This document shows positions 26,692-38,622 of a DNA stretch of 64,000 bases, in pieces. How positions within the stretch are numbered: the stretch's first letter is position 1; the number at the start of each line of letters is the position of its first letter. The notes beneath the pieces were generated by a model. The model saw only the letters and a program-made list of their open reading frames with translations, did not search any database and was not told the DNA's origin. A program made the translations under genes and the position numbers. The stretch is from Wyeomyia smithii (lineage: Eukaryota; Arthropoda; Insecta; Diptera; Culicidae), in NCBI RefSeq assembly GCF_029784165.1, contig NC_073695.1, positions 9,399,786-9,463,785 of the forward strand, written 5' to 3'.

Positions 26692-26865
26692 CTAGGGTAG
26701 GTGAGCCAGTTATGACAAGTGCACCAGTTATGGTTATATCGCATAAGCGCAATGGTACCAGTCTTGGCAATACACCATATAAACTCCATAGGCCATAACT
26801 GGTTCATGCCATAACTGGTACATTTTTTAGGTATTGCCATAACTGGTACTTCTTCTCTAATTAGC
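26692..26865. repeat. Short element with CCAGTTATG / CATAACTGG ends
   Basis: Two forward copies of CCAGTTATG near the left (about 26706 and 26723) face three inverted copies, CCATAACTGG (about 26793, 26811, 26838), on the right. This mirror arrangement of subterminal motifs is typical of small non-autonomous DNA elements. Exact ends are not determined. Confidence 0.5.
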
Positions 26866-27041
26866 GCTAACATTGTTGTACAACCCGGTCGTTTTCTGGA
26901 CTAAAGTGACCAAAATCGGTCTTCCTTGGCTACGCCTGCGAAGACCGACGCATTCAGTGTTGTGACTGGGACTGCGACTGCGATGCTCCTCGGTGGCAGG
27001 GAGATGAAGGGACGCATTCAAAGGTCCATAGGCCGCGATTA

Positions 27042-27067
27042 TAATTTATTTATATATAAATAAATTA
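27042..27067. repeat. Perfect 26-bp AT palindrome
   Basis: TAATTTATTTATA joined to its exact reverse complement, TATAAATAAATTA. It has no spacer and could extrude as a cruciform. No associated gene is seen. Confidence 0.9.
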
Positions 27068-30000
27068 CACATATATTTCGCATGGGTGAACCACGCGCCC
27101 CGGAATGGGTGTGTGATGGGAGGAGGAGGTGGAAGGTTGACAACCGAAGCATATTTTGTATCGCAACGCAACGCACTGGAGATGTTGTATAGTTTTAGTG
27201 TGTAGTTCGACATTTAACTGGCTGCTTTCAACTCTGGTAGGAGAGGTCTGCCTGAGGGGTAAGGGAAAAATCTCGCCTGCTCGCAGATGATCTCATTAGC
27301 GGTTAGCGTTTTGGTCCCAGCCTGGATAGTAATTTTCCTCGGCGGCGCGTTCGTCATTACACACTGTATTCGCGCTGCTGATGGATCGGCTGAGGTGACA
27401 CGAATGAGAGAGAGAGAGACAGATGATGGCAGTGGTCAAAGCTCTGCGGAAGAAATATGATGACGGCAGCGAGGTCGGTGTGAAAAATGTCTGAAACAAC
27501 ACGCCATTTCCGTCGATACTGCATCCTAAGCGTGAGGGAAAAGAGGGGACAAAGTCGGGTTGCAAGAAGAATATTGAGCTATCTCAAGGATGATAAATCG
27601 AGACGTTTTCCACTAGTTTGAAAACTATCGTAACTTGGAGCCGGAAAACATAAAATCAATATACTTGAAAAGTTGATAACTCCAATCGCAGTGTTTTAAC
27701 GGTTTGTAACAAAAATTATTGTTCCTTGTGTTCTTCAGTTTTCTCAAACTGACAGCACAGCTAAATTTATCCAGCTTATTCACTATCCTGTGTCATCGAT
27801 TTTAGAAGGTGGAACTGGTCACGAGATAACTAGATACCCACAACTAATAGCTATCAAAACGAGACAAATTTACCTTCTGGTGAAGCGCTTTGACCTATAA
27901 TTACACGCAACGTCGCACCGTTGGCGGGTTAGAATGTGCTCTCCCCTCGTGCCATCGTCCCTCGGATACCCCGAATTACGACACAAGATCGCGGAAATTC
28001 GTCGTGGATGAAACGAGCTTAAGACAATCGACTAATTAGCGTATGGAAAATATCAAAGGTTGAAAAATGTGTCGCCCATTCGAGTGGAATATTACGAATA
28101 GTGTGTACAGTGTATGTGTACCTAATATGCGTTCGTGAGTAAATACGGTACGGTCTCACGGTCATAAAATAAGCCTAATGAATCGTGCAATTTTCTTCCG
28201 CGCATTGTGCGCATAACCGACCGTTATGCGAAGGGGCGGTCTGCGACATTACTAAAAGGGGACGGATTACGTCAGCGGTCGGGACGAAAGCCGGGGGACG
28301 TAATTAGTCTGATATGACGACTGTTCACGTTGTCCGGTCCGGTTGGTTTGGTGTGGGGGAAGAGATACTCGCGTTCTTTTTGTTTTTCAACGCTACTGCC
28401 GGCTGGCCTTCGTGTCCACGGTGGTGCTCGCGGTGTAGCCGCGACATAGAGTGACCCATCCCTGACTGTTTGTTATGTACGTACCGGTACGTAACATACA
28501 TGCAGTACTACGCCGCGCTGTGATGCGGTTTGAATTGTAACAAAAGCGTGTCACTAACGAAGCCGGTTGTCAACGACAAATGGTTCCGCTGAATAATGCA
28601 CAACCGTAATGAATATGTGCGTCCGCCGCGGAGGCCTGGGCGGTGGATTTTTCTAAAGGAGAGTGACGTGTACCGATCGAGCCCTGTGAGCAGCAGATCG
28701 GCAGGCTGCTGCTACCGGCGCTCAGGTTTTTGTTTGGTGAGTCGATGGAACGATAATTGGCCGTGAATGGCATGCAAGTGTAACAAATCCGGTAATTGCT
28801 GACGGGTTGTTCGGTATTTTTGTTTGGCGGAATTTGTTGATGGTGATAGCTTTGGTGCTGGTTGCGAAGCGGGTGCAGTTAATTTTGGTGGTTCTGTTCG
28901 CTGGTTTGTCTATTTACAGACTTGCAGGATATGGTTTGGTGGATGCTGTCGAAAATGAACATAACACATAAAAAGCGGTTTGATGTTTAAAAGAAAAGAA
29001 CTTGTTGTATTTAACTGAATCGTACGCCGTCTTAGAGTCTATAAAAAGATGATAAATCTACAAGTTGGATTTTCTGAAATTGTAAAAAAATCTAACAGAT
29101 TACTGAAAAATTACGTAATACGATCTGGCGTTGTGTTGAGATTGTCCATACATCTGGGAAGTAATTAATTTAATCAATCATTAGTAAAATATTCTTTGCA
29201 TTTTAACCTAGAGACGAGCGAAACAAACTCTAGTCCTTTTGCACGATTCACAGTTGAATGCAATTTGTTCACCCCTGAAATAGGCCTTTTTATTGATCCC
29301 GTTCGATGTGCCAAATGTTTGCCATTGCCCATGGTCACCTCGACTGTGTGCATGCAACTCGATGTAGATGCAGCTACACCGGCGTTGTAGACGAACATTA
29401 ATTCCTCTACTTAAAGGCTCGACTACAAGCAACCTCTTCCTTGTTACCAGCAGCCACTTCGAAAGGTGAAGGCACACATATTTAAAAATTGTCAGCATTA
29501 GACCGCTTTTCCTGGTATACCTTCCGTCCCGGTCGGCAGCCAAGGCCCAGTCGAGCGACGAATTTTCTCTTTGGTCTTTTCGGCTTTGCTGGATGCAGTT
29601 TTTGCGCCTTCGCCTGGTTTGAGTTGCTGGCTGGCGAATGTGTGCATCATAAAAAAGTGTCAGCAGTACGACAGCTAAGGAAATGTGCTGCTCGCAGACA
29701 CAACCACCGCCGTCGTGTGTACACATTGGCTGACAGAGGTGGAATTTTTGCGAGGAATGCCGGCTGGGGGAGAACTGAAACTTCGGAGACGGAATCCTGG
29801 CTGGGAAGACTAAGTCCTATATCGCGCTTGTGTACGGAAAGCCTCTTTAGACGGATTGGTTCGGCGGGCAACGACAGGCAACAGACGAGTGAGCTGAATA
29901 ATACCGAAGGATCCTACGGCGATGGCAAAAATGTTGACATTAGGAAGTGGGAAAACAGCCAAGAAAAAAGCAAAAGTAAAACTAGTCGGCCTGGGTGGTG

Positions 30001-31210
30001 TAGACTGGCTGGGGAAGGGCAAATTTTCAAGCGGATTGAGGAAATATGTCAAGCCAAAGGTACAAGTCAAGTCAGACAGCAGTCACCCTCTTTCCCCATA
30101 CTCCTGGCCGGGCTATCAGCACGTTTCGTTGGTATATTTTTGCACTTTGTTGTTGTGTACGGGATTCTTATTAAAGCTGCATTGGAATATGTTCTATTTC
30201 TGTGACTTTCCCGTCCTGACAGCGAGATGAATGGACCGGAGGAAGAGAACGTAAAATGTGCAGTTTTAGTGGAGTAAAGTTGTCATTCAGCAAGCAAATT
30301 AGTGTTAGTTGCTCGAATTTTTTACCCTAGTATTTTCTGTCGTCGTTTGGGGAATTAAGACAAACAAACATTGTTCTGCTAAACAGTCACTCTCCAAATG
30401 TGATGAATGGAGCGATCATTCCGGGTTTTATTTTTGAAACATCACCGGAAGACAGACAAATGAGTAGTGTTGAAGAAAATCTGCAACTAATTTGTCCCAC
30501 CACTTACGTATAATCTGCGATTGTCCCGTAGAACAAAATCGAACAATGCGGTAAAATTTTTCAACCGATTGTACAGCTTGCCACCAATTACCACTTCATA
30601 TCCCGACAACGATAAATACAGCTCGGGTTGGAGTTTGATGGTTGAATAATTTCACACATATGTTGGGCTGGGTCCTGTTAGTTAGAAGCGAATGACATGT
30701 GTTTCGTATGTTTCTCATAACCTGATGTGCGAGTCGAGTCGAGTCGAGTCGAGTGCCACTAGCGGCAGACATGACAAACATACGGGAAGTCAATCTTACT
30801 ACCAACTGCAATAATGTGCTCCATTTAGTCAGCATGTCTTCGAACAATCATAAACGTCAAAATAAAGAAATCATTTATCACAGTGAAACTAGAAAATAGC
30901 GAGGTAGAGATTTATCGTATTACATTACAACCAGATGTTGCTGGTTAGTGGATTTTATTCGATTAGTAACTGCATTGGTGTTGAGTTTGTGTGTTTCCCG
31001 GTTAGCAAAATACAAGTTCGCAGCAGTTACAATGTGAACAGCTCCAAAATTCTAGCAACTCAATAGGATTTCACTTAGGCCTCGATTGGTAATATCGCCC
31101 GAAGAAACGGCTGATCCACTTTATTTTCCTGTACCTATTTTACCTAAATTAATACCACTCTAAATAAGCCACACCGTAATTTCCTTCTTCGATGAACCTT
31201 TTTCTCAGTC
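27068..31210. other. GC-richer, apparently single-copy region; no gene established
   Basis: Few recognisable repeats and a higher GC content than the flanks, especially 27900-28800 and 29480-30120. Its longest frame (29489-30205, +) has no recognisable domain, and overlapping long frames exist on the other strand, so I do not call it a gene. Unique, GC-rich intronic sequence could hold enhancers or alternative 5' exons of the Rbp6-like gene; this is speculation. Confidence 0.5.
30731..30754. repeat. (GAGTC)n pentanucleotide repeat
   Basis: Nearly five perfect GAGTC units. No functional context is seen. Confidence 0.9.
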
Positions 31211-31834
31211 TTAACTTTTTTTTTCCTCTATATCCGTTTTGACAATTCGCTCTCTAAACGATGCCACCTGGGCACGGCCAGTGCGACCAGAACATTTCTC
31301 GGCCCGTAACCCTGTTCCGGAGTTCGCTTCCGGTACAGAGTTACCTTCACAGATCTCCATCACAGCCAGTTTCGCCGCAGCTCGCTTGAATCTTCGAACC
31401 CAAGCTTGCCGGTTCATTCCATCTCCGGACACGATAGGCGCTTCCACCACTCCACGAGCCCAACACTTCCCGTTGTCTCCATCTACGACGTACACCAGAT
31501 CTCCAGCTTACAGCGGCCTGGTTTTACCGAACCACTTGGTTCTCGGATTCAGCGATGGAACGTACTCTTTAATCAAACGTTCCCAAATCACGCTAGCCCA
31601 GCTGCCACGAACGCTGATATGCGTTCCTAAGGGCTACGGCAGGATGCGGTGTCCGTAAACTTCCACAAGGTTGATTCGGTGAAGGAAATGGTTCGGGGTG
31701 AGTGCCTCTGCTTCGTCTGATTGCTGCGATACATAGGTGAGCGGCCGTGAGTTTACTATATCCTCCTCCTCGATAATCGCAGTTTGCAGAATCTCATAGG
31801 TGAGTCGCCTTCCATCGTCTAGAGCGACCAACAC
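31211..31834 (-). pseudogene. BEL/Pao integrase C-terminus and DUF5641-like tail
   Basis: 31634-31834 encodes DDGRRLTYEILQTAI then NSRPLTYVSQQSDEAEALTP, the end of the integrase domain. After a frameshift, 31211-31495 encodes YVVDGDNGKCWARGVVE and AAAKLAVMEICEGNSVPE, the conserved C-terminal domain of BEL/Pao integrases. The catalytic D,D,E core is absent. Confidence 0.8.
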
Positions 31835-32463
31835 GTTCTTGGACTGTTCTCTTCGTCAGATACACTGCGTTAACGAGAACTTTCCGGAGCTCTGCTTTTG
31901 AGGCGGTAGCAAAACCGAAGACGTCTTCAACCGGCTCTGCTTCATCTGCATTACGCTCGCCTAGTGCCTCCAAAAACTTCACCGAATTCGACACCCAGTT
32001 GCGTATGTGGAAACCACCACATGAGTGGATGTATCTCACCTCCTGAGCTCTCTGGATCGCCTGCTCAACAGTGTCTATGCTGTCGTAGTAGTCGTCTACG
32101 TAGTGCTTTCTAATAATCGTCATCGAAGCTTCCGGAAACTCCCCCGCGAATTCATCAGCATTCCAGTTCTTGACGAACTGCGCAGAATACGGAGAACATG
32201 TAGCACCGGAAGTGTTTACTTGCGTACACTTGTGGTGCGCCGGTTTCATCAGTTTCCAATAAAACTCGAAGTGCTTCTTTACCCAGGTTTTGAATTTTCA
32301 TCTGGTGTAACATTACCTGGATGTCCCTTCCGAACGCCACCGGACGTTCCCGGAAACCGCAGACGACTCTCGGGAGCGGCACCAACATATCTGGCCCCTT
32401 CAATAGCTCTGAGCTAAGCGATACGCCTTTAACCCAAGCAGCTACATCCCAAAGCAGACGCAC
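31794..32463 (-). pseudogene. BEL/Pao reverse transcriptase, frameshifted
   Basis: Two adjacent frames. The first (32155-32463) holds RLLWDVAAWVKGVSL and the motif A region VAFGRDIQVMLHQMKI. The second (31794-32249) holds ATCSPYSAQFVKNWNADEF and the catalytic YVDDYYDS. The order and wording are those of Pao-type RTs. A frameshift separates them and the sequence downstream of YVDD jumps to integrase after a deletion. Confidence 0.85.
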
Positions 32464-32775
32464 TTTGTCGAGCTTCCTTCACTGGAACTCCAGTCAGGTG
32501 TTGGAACAGCTTCGCTACTTCCGCAACTCGTACATTCTGCTTTAGGAGCTGTAGTTTCAACACCGTTCTAGTGTTATGCAGCGGAAACTTCTCCCGAGAT
32601 CCCTTTTCCGATATCATTAGCTCCGCCTTTCTCGAATCGGTTCATGTGATGATCGGGAGCTCCAAATTGCCCTCTGCTCTCAGCCGCTTGGCGACCTCTT
32701 CATCCACCAGAGTAGCGGCCAAAAACGCCACAGTATCGTACTGCCGATTGCCCACGTGAAGCGTCACTTGCATCG
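32429..32775 (-). pseudogene. BEL/Pao protease region, active site lost
   Basis: Translation from ATG 32775 reads MQVTLHVGNRQYDTVAFLA then ATLVDEEVAKRL and hits a stop. In BEL/Pao proteases the stretch after AFL normally carries the catalytic Asp (D-E-G-S-type); here those residues are missing. Further on, in another frame, VLKLQLLKQNVRVAEVAKLF matches the segment between protease and RT. The protein cannot be active. Confidence 0.65.
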
Positions 32776-32811
32776 TGCGAATCTTCGGCAGAAAAATCAG
32801 TGTCCTTTACT

Positions 32812-33164
32812 ACGTCGCACTCTGCTTTCTGCAATTGGACCGATTCTTCCACAGATGCGATAACTTTTGAATTTTATATAGATTGAACATGTGGTTCAAA
32901 AGTTATGAAAAGAAACGTCTTCTGAAGACTGTTTAATTTCACTCATGTTTCTCAGAGATGGCTGGACCTAGTTACCCCATAAGACCCTATTGATTATTTT
33001 GCAATCGGACTATTACTTTGCCTGTTATGTTTAAAAATGTAAAATCTAGCTAAGAAAAGAAACATATTCCGAAGAATACATAAACTCACTCACTTTTCTC
33101 AGAGATGGCTAAACCGATTTTCACGTCGCACTCTGCTTTCTGCAATTGGACCGATTCTTCCACA
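32812..33164. repeat. Insertion flanked by 42-bp direct duplication inside BEL
   Basis: The 42-bp block beginning ACGTCGCACTCTGCTTTCTG occurs at 32812-32853 and again, identically, at 33123-33164. Between them lie about 270 bp foreign to BEL, carrying two copies of TCTCAGAGATGGCT (about 32950 and 33100). The duplication is far longer than any usual target-site duplication, so double-strand-break repair or tandem duplication followed by insertion is more likely than simple transposition. Confidence 0.8.
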
Positions 33165-33687
33165 CGATGCAGCAGCGGATGATGATTTCCCTGACAGCTC
33201 CGGATCGGACATCCGATCTTCGAAAAACATCGCCCGTTACCGTGCTTGTTCAGGCAGAGTTCACACAGTTTCTGCCTGCCGATCTCTCTTAACCGCTCAG
33301 CAACGTTTCAATTCTTCGCAGAACTTGATGAGAACTTGAACGAACCCAATCCAGCTTATAGCTCGGAGGCAGCTTGTCTACTAGCTCCTGCACCAACATC
33401 GGGTTGTTCAGGTGGTCGTTTAGATGAGCGGCCTCCAAATGGTCGCACAACTGCTTCACCGTGATCCCAAAGTGTATGAAGAACTCCAAACGGTTCGCTT
33501 TTCCCGCCAGCAATGTCTTAAGCAGCTTCTCCGGTTTGCCGAACAGTTTCGAAGATCCATGATTACATCCGGAAGCGGATCCGGCATCACAAACCGACTC
33601 CCTACGGCTTCCAGCACGCGTCCCATCAGACAGTCTTGAAGCCGCTTCAGGTTTTCGAGATTCTAGAATCCGAAGGCGAGAACTCAA
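33145..33687 (-). pseudogene. BEL/Pao Gag C-terminal part with zinc finger
   Basis: Recognisable Gag text runs from about residue 45 of the frame: KLFGKPEKLLKTLL, FIHFGITVKQLCDHLEAAHL, LVQELVDKLPPSYKLDWVR. It is followed downstream, after a frame change, by the finger CELCLNKHG..C..C..C..NHHPLLH (about 33150-33265), which is characteristic of BEL/Pao polyproteins. In an intact element this forms the capsid and binds RNA. The N-terminal part is replaced by unrelated transposase-derived sequence upstream. Confidence 0.8.
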
Positions 33688-33699
33688 AACTGCTGATGA

Positions 33700-33965
33700 A
33701 CGGTGACCTCTGGTTCTCCTCGGAACTTACTTCCTCCTGAACATCAAACTTGTGCTGGGCAATGAAGAACAGTATCCCCTGAAACTGCCCTTAATCCGCC
33801 TTGACGTAAGTCTCACCATCCATGATGAGGCAATGCGGGCCTGTGACTTTCACACCGTATTTTGCCGATCGTCACAATTTGAAGCCTTCTGCACTTTGTA
33901 CGCATTCAAACCCTCCCGGTCCTTGGCTCTCTGAACGAAAAACTTGACAGATTCATTTTTTAACC
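33700..33965 (-). pseudogene. Tc1/mariner (DD37E-related) transposase fragment
   Basis: On the minus strand, FVQRAKDREGLNAYKVQKAS and then, one frame away, HCLIMDGETYVKAD and GILFFIAQHKFDVQEEV. The MDGETY.K.D motif corresponds to the first catalytic Asp region (MDDETYIKLD) of the DD37E transposase at 8.5 kb, and the preceding basic stretch has the right position. It is clearly another, more distant family member, with stops and a frameshift. It abuts the BEL Gag sequence without visible boundary, so the join is a rearrangement or nested insertion. Confidence 0.65.
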
Positions 33966-34560
33966 ACATTCATGTCTGCGTGTTGAGACAAAACTCAAAA
34001 ATAAAAATTTCTTTTTTCATGTCTGATTTTATTTTGTACCTGTTTGTAGTAGACATGATATCGATTGGTAATACGAAATATTTTTCCATAGTAAGCTGGG
34101 TGAATTTCACAGTCAATATAATAATAATTTAACCAATCGCGTGCTCTCAATAATGCAATTCAAGCACAGATGACGTACGATGATAAAATGTTAGATAATC
34201 GAACTCTCAGTGGGAGAGGAGCCTCTAGAGGACAGAAAATGAAAAATTTCCTCGCTATTTTTAACCGCAGTGTTTTGGCAAGTGGTAACTATTTTAAATA
34301 AATGATTCCGGGGCGCTAAGAAGCGCCTTTGGTATCGTCACAATAGCAACACCCGGCGAGTGTATTAATTTCCTGGTCATTGTAAGTTGTCATTTGCAAG
34401 AATGATTCTCGTTTCCTTGTTATTTCTAGTGGTATATTTCTTATATTTTAATTATCAAACGATTTTCCTGAGTGGGATTTACTAGGTAGGAAAATTCAGT
34501 TTTGCTTCGTAGACGTGTTTGTAATTTATAGTTGGCAGAAGGGATGACATAGCTTATTTG
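33966..34560. other. AT-rich spacer, nothing recognised
   Basis: No motif, TIR or tRNA-like box seen apart from a small GC hairpin (GGCGCTAAGAAGCGCC) at about 34314-34329. Confidence 0.45.
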
Positions 34561-34735
34561 GAGCGTGTATTCCCGGACGAACACATACGATTCGCATAGA
34601 TTGTACATGGCTCTAGGAATCTTGAAATAACAATCGTGAGTGGGAATCCTCCGGATCGTGTTTGCGATTTCTTTCACGATTCCGTCACCGAGTTATAGGT
34701 ATCCTGGGAATGGATTCTCTGCGTGTCAGTAAGGG
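34561..34735 (+). repeat. Dispersed repeat Y, copy 1 (internally deleted)
   Basis: Matches, in inverted orientation, 62563-62775. Shared landmarks are CGGACGAACACATACGATTC, GGCTCTAGGAAT/ATTCCTAGAGCC, GGATCGTGTTTGCGATTTCT, TATAGGTATCCTGGG and GGATTCTCTGCGTG. Copy 1 lacks the middle block of tandem AGGAATCCT-type words present in copy 2. The family is unknown. Confidence 0.7.
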
Positions 34736-35318
34736 TTTCATGAGAGCTGTAGTTTTTTCGAACACAGCGTGCTTGGCGAGCTCTCCAGGTAACATCGGAA
34801 GTCTGAACTTCACTAGCACAGCGCTCCTCAAGATAACTTTTCTTCTTCTCATTGTCACTTTTGGTAATGGTTTTCAGTGATTTTTCGATATGCTCCTTTT
34901 CTCGTCCTTTTTTTTAAATTCTCTCATTCTATCATCTACGTTGCACCGCATGATTGTGGCGTAAGTTTTTGCGAAGGTATTTAAGATAATCACACGGGTT
35001 TTTTCATCATACAGAAAGCAGTTTTGTTCATCGTCACAACGCTATTCTGTTCAACCGAATTTGTCTGCTCGTGGCAGTGCAAAATATCTATAGAAATATT
35101 TTCGAGAAATTTTTTCTCTAAAAAGTTGTTACAGGTCTAATTTTTACATCTTTGTAGGTCAAAAAAAAATGTTCTATAATGTAATAGCTCCGTTATTTTC
35201 AAGCAATTCTGTAAGGAAAAGTTTGTCTCTATCTTTTAAAATAACCGATGTAGATTGAAAAAAAAAACATTTTTTGCTCCAATTTTTCTATTTCAATTTT
35301 CACATTAAAACTGTATTT
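34736..35318. other. Spacer, nothing recognised
   Basis: AT-rich, with short chance ORFs only. Confidence 0.45.
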
Positions 35319-36280
35319 AGGGTTTGCAACATTCCCGTGAATCGATTTCCCGGGAAACTCTCAATTCGCATGAAAAACAAAAAACAAATAAAACACAAAA
35401 CCTATTCTAGTTAACATCATCGTGATCGATCTTGTAGCATATATTTGCAGGAGAGGAGAATTAAGGGTCTTCATGTCGTCAAACAATCGCTTCAGATCCG
35501 CTGACAATTTTCCGGTAAACTCAAAAATGTTATTTCCTTCTGTAAAAATTTGCTCAAGTCTGCTGAATCATCGCTGATGTTAGATTTCTAGAATACTTTC
35601 AAATCACCGATTACAGCTTTTGCTACACTTAATCGAAAACTGGTGTCCAATTCTTTCAGTTTGTTGAAGAGAAAACTGAGTGTTAGGCAGGCATTGGACG
35701 CGGAAAATATTTGCTATATTCGGTACGGATTTTTTGGGCAAACTATGTTTTACACTACAGTAAATCTTTACTGTTTACTTAAGCGGTAGCAAACCTATTC
35801 GCTATTTTTGTCATAATATATTTGCTATGCCATCGTGATATTTTTAAATAAACTGCGTCGCAAATCTAGTTTTCTAGTTTTATTGAGGTGAAACGGGATT
35901 GTGGTCTTTCCCTATACAATTTTGAGGTTAGAGTTCTCTTTACTTTTGTTGTTTGAGCGTAAAAAATTCGGCTTCCACTAGATAAACAGCACTCAAATTG
36001 CTACTTCAGGCATGCAACAGTTGTGAAAACAATTGATCATAGTTTCATGTACGTAGTTTTCTTGAATCAAGTAAAAATTAGATTGCAAAATTCGAGTTGA
36101 TCGCGACCCCGTCCCGTTTCACCTTAAATTATTTATTTCAGGTCGCACTAGTTTGATGTATTTAATTTTATTGCAATATTGCATAAGAAACTATAGTGAA
36201 TCTTGCAAAATTTTTCACGGGAGCCGGGAATCCCGACAAAAGCTATTTCCCGGGAAATCGTTCCCGGGATTGCAAACCCC
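35319..36280. mobile_element. hAT-like TIR element, about 0.96 kb, non-autonomous
   Basis: The left end AGGGTTTGCAAC with GATTTCCCGGGAAA further in, and the right end read in reverse GGGGTTTGCAATCCCGGGAA then CGATTTCCCGGGAAA, form inverted termini over about 40 bp. AACTGTATTT (35310-35318 region) and AACTGAATTT (36281-36290) form an imperfect flanking direct repeat compatible with an 8-bp duplication. An AGGGTTTGC end and 8-bp duplication suggest the hAT superfamily. No transposase frame is present. Confidence 0.7.
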
Positions 36281-37661
36281 AACTGAATTTGAGCGACGAA
36301 AAAATACGGGTTTGATTAACTTCGATTCATCCCTGCAATTTTGAGCACAATTGAATCAGTTTGCGTGACCAGTTCCAAAACAGAGTGACCGTAAAAAACG
36401 GCTTTTTTGCACTGTATTCTTTTTTCAAAAATTCATCACTTTGGAACCAGTTGATAGATTTTTTTGATTTTTTCTGCTCAAATTCAAGGTAGTTATTCCT
36501 AGTTTTAGGTTTAATTACCGTTGAAATTAAAACTGTGATATATTCATATAAAATCACTACAAAAATTGTAATAATTTTAAACATTTTGCATATGATCGCG
36601 TACGATAGTACCCGTTGTTCAATCCAACAGCAGCAAACGAACACAAAGACGGAACGCTGATAGAAAATAAAACAATGGCTGCTGTGGGTAGCACGACCAG
36701 CCGCCAAATATATAAAATTATTACAATTTTTTTATGTTTTAAAATTTACTCAAATATAAAAAATAATATATTTTTGAAAATATCACCATATTGGAGTCAA
36801 ATGTGCCCTTGAAATTAAAACCATGTCATATTTTTTTTTGTGTTTGTCCAAAAAAGAACGAGAACGAAGAAAAAGCCATAGTATTTAATGAAAAATGTTT
36901 GGGATATTCCTGATGTCAGCAATTATTTTTTTTTTAAAAATCCTAGAAGGCAGACAGATTTATTGTGAAAATTAGAATAAAAAAAGAGCGGAAAATGTGT
37001 TTTTCCAACTAAATCGTCTTTCAAAGATAGAGGAAATTTTTTTCTTCAAAGTTGCCTAAAATTAACGGGGCTATAACACTGTGGAATACCTTTTTCTTTT
37101 ATGTACAAAGATAAAAATGTCAGATCCTTGATTTTTTGGAAAATTTGAATCGCTCCAATTTTACATAATTTTTCAATAAGTGCTTTATTATATGAACAAT
37201 TCTTGGTGAAACTAGGCCACATAGTTGTTAGAAATATAGCGAAATTGATAATGCAATTTTCGTTCGATCGAATTTGTTGACCCCTCGGTCATCAAGGAGT
37301 GAAATAGTTTCTAGAAAAGCAAGAAATTTTAGCAATTCTTTATGTTCTATTTGAGCTTTATCTTTAAAATTCGTTATGGAACCTACTACAAGTAGCACAT
37401 TTCTGTTAAAAAGAATGATTTGGCTTTCATATGAAGTAATTAGTATTTTGGCCGCCGTATTTCATTGGGCGCCATCTTGGATTATATCAGAAAATTGCGG
37501 TTTTGACCCTGTTCACTACTACCGATTTTCTATTTGAGACTAGCATGGAAAGCTGAGAAAAAATGCAATAAGATGCAATGAAAAAACTAGGTGAGCATCA
37601 GTTTTGAACCAATTTTATGAATGAAGTTTTAAAAAAATCAATTCATTCCGCATAATCAACG
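36281..37661. other. AT-rich spacer, nothing recognised
   Basis: Low-complexity sequence; short frames on both strands without motifs. Confidence 0.45.
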
Positions 37662-37908
37662 TAGGGTAATCGCTCCATTATTCATCTCAACAGCTTGGTG
37701 CACCTATATTCATCTTATTTCTCTCATTTGTCCAACTTACCGTCAAATTTCTACAAATATTTGAAAGCAAATCTATTTGCTTCTCGATTTTCTCAAGTGG
37801 CAGAACGTTTTATGTTGAAAATATGGTAAAATTCAACGATAAATTGATCAAAAAGGCGTGATCAGATGAATATAGGTACTGAGATGAATATAGGAGCGGT
37901 TACCCTAG
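37662..37908. mobile_element. MITE with TAGGGTAA...TTACCCTA ends, 247 bp
   Basis: Left TAGGGTAATCGCTCCATTAT then TCATCTCA; right read in reverse CTAGGGTAACCGCTCCTATA then TTCATCTCA. Inverted ends are about 28 bp, with extra GATGAATATAGG words near both. The larger element at 43264-44165 shares the same termini and belongs to the same family. Confidence 0.8.
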
Positions 37909-38622
37909 TAGCCATACGTAAAAAATTTTCCTTCCAGTGTTATGTTTTGAAACGCGATAAAGCCTCAATATGTGAAAAGAGCGGAGATAAAATTCACCGC
38001 GTTTTTCTTCTCCGGCATGAGCGCTACGTGTAACAGTTTATTGCACCAGACCTCTTTCTCCCGCTTTGTGCTAGGTTTCTGCCGCTTGCAGAAAAAAAAA
38101 AGCCTCACTTGCTGCTTACACCACAGTCGAATGAAGCAAGAAATCATTATAGTGAGAATATACAGAAGTACACCGCAGTGCGCACAAATCAGATAATACA
38201 ACAGAGTCAACATAATTTTTATTGTAGAAAGATGTGGTGCGGAGTGGCGCTTGGACTTTTTTTCAGCTTCGAGATGCAAAGCAAACGTGACCCAAAATGC
38301 AGTATACTTTCCTACCCAGATGCTCCCTTCATTTGATTTATGCTAAAAAAATGCCCATTTGTGTGAGAAAACTCACCTTAGTTTGGATTCTCTAAGGAGA
38401 GATATTTTAGACTCCACCACGGAGTTTTTTTTCGCATGCTCCTCAGATACACACGAGTCGCTTTGCTAACCGCAGTGTAAGAGCAGTTGTATCCACAGTG
38501 AAAAACATTCTCCTGCACGCTAGTGTTTCTCTGACGAGAAATGACAAGCCTGGCATGAACGCCCTTGTACTGTGCTAGCTTTGTTTTGACTGCTCACTTC
38601 AAGTGGAAAGGAATGTTTTTTG

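Larger units (their letters stand above)
31211..33690 (-). mobile_element. BEL/Pao LTR retrotransposon, internally deleted
   Basis: On the minus strand, in order: gag (33289-33687), a gag zinc finger (about 33150-33275), a protease remnant (about 32640-32775), reverse transcriptase (about 31900-32463) and the C-terminal end of integrase with the DUF5641-like tail (31211-31834). RNase H, most of the Pao peptidase/linker and the integrase core are missing. No LTRs were recognised. The frame is broken many times and foreign sequence sits at 32854-33122, so the element is dead. The antisense ORFs here are shadows. Confidence 0.88.

Noticed and set aside
31239..33639. Plus-strand ORFs of 70-140 codons in the BEL region
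   Set aside because: Antisense shadows of the BEL/Pao frames.
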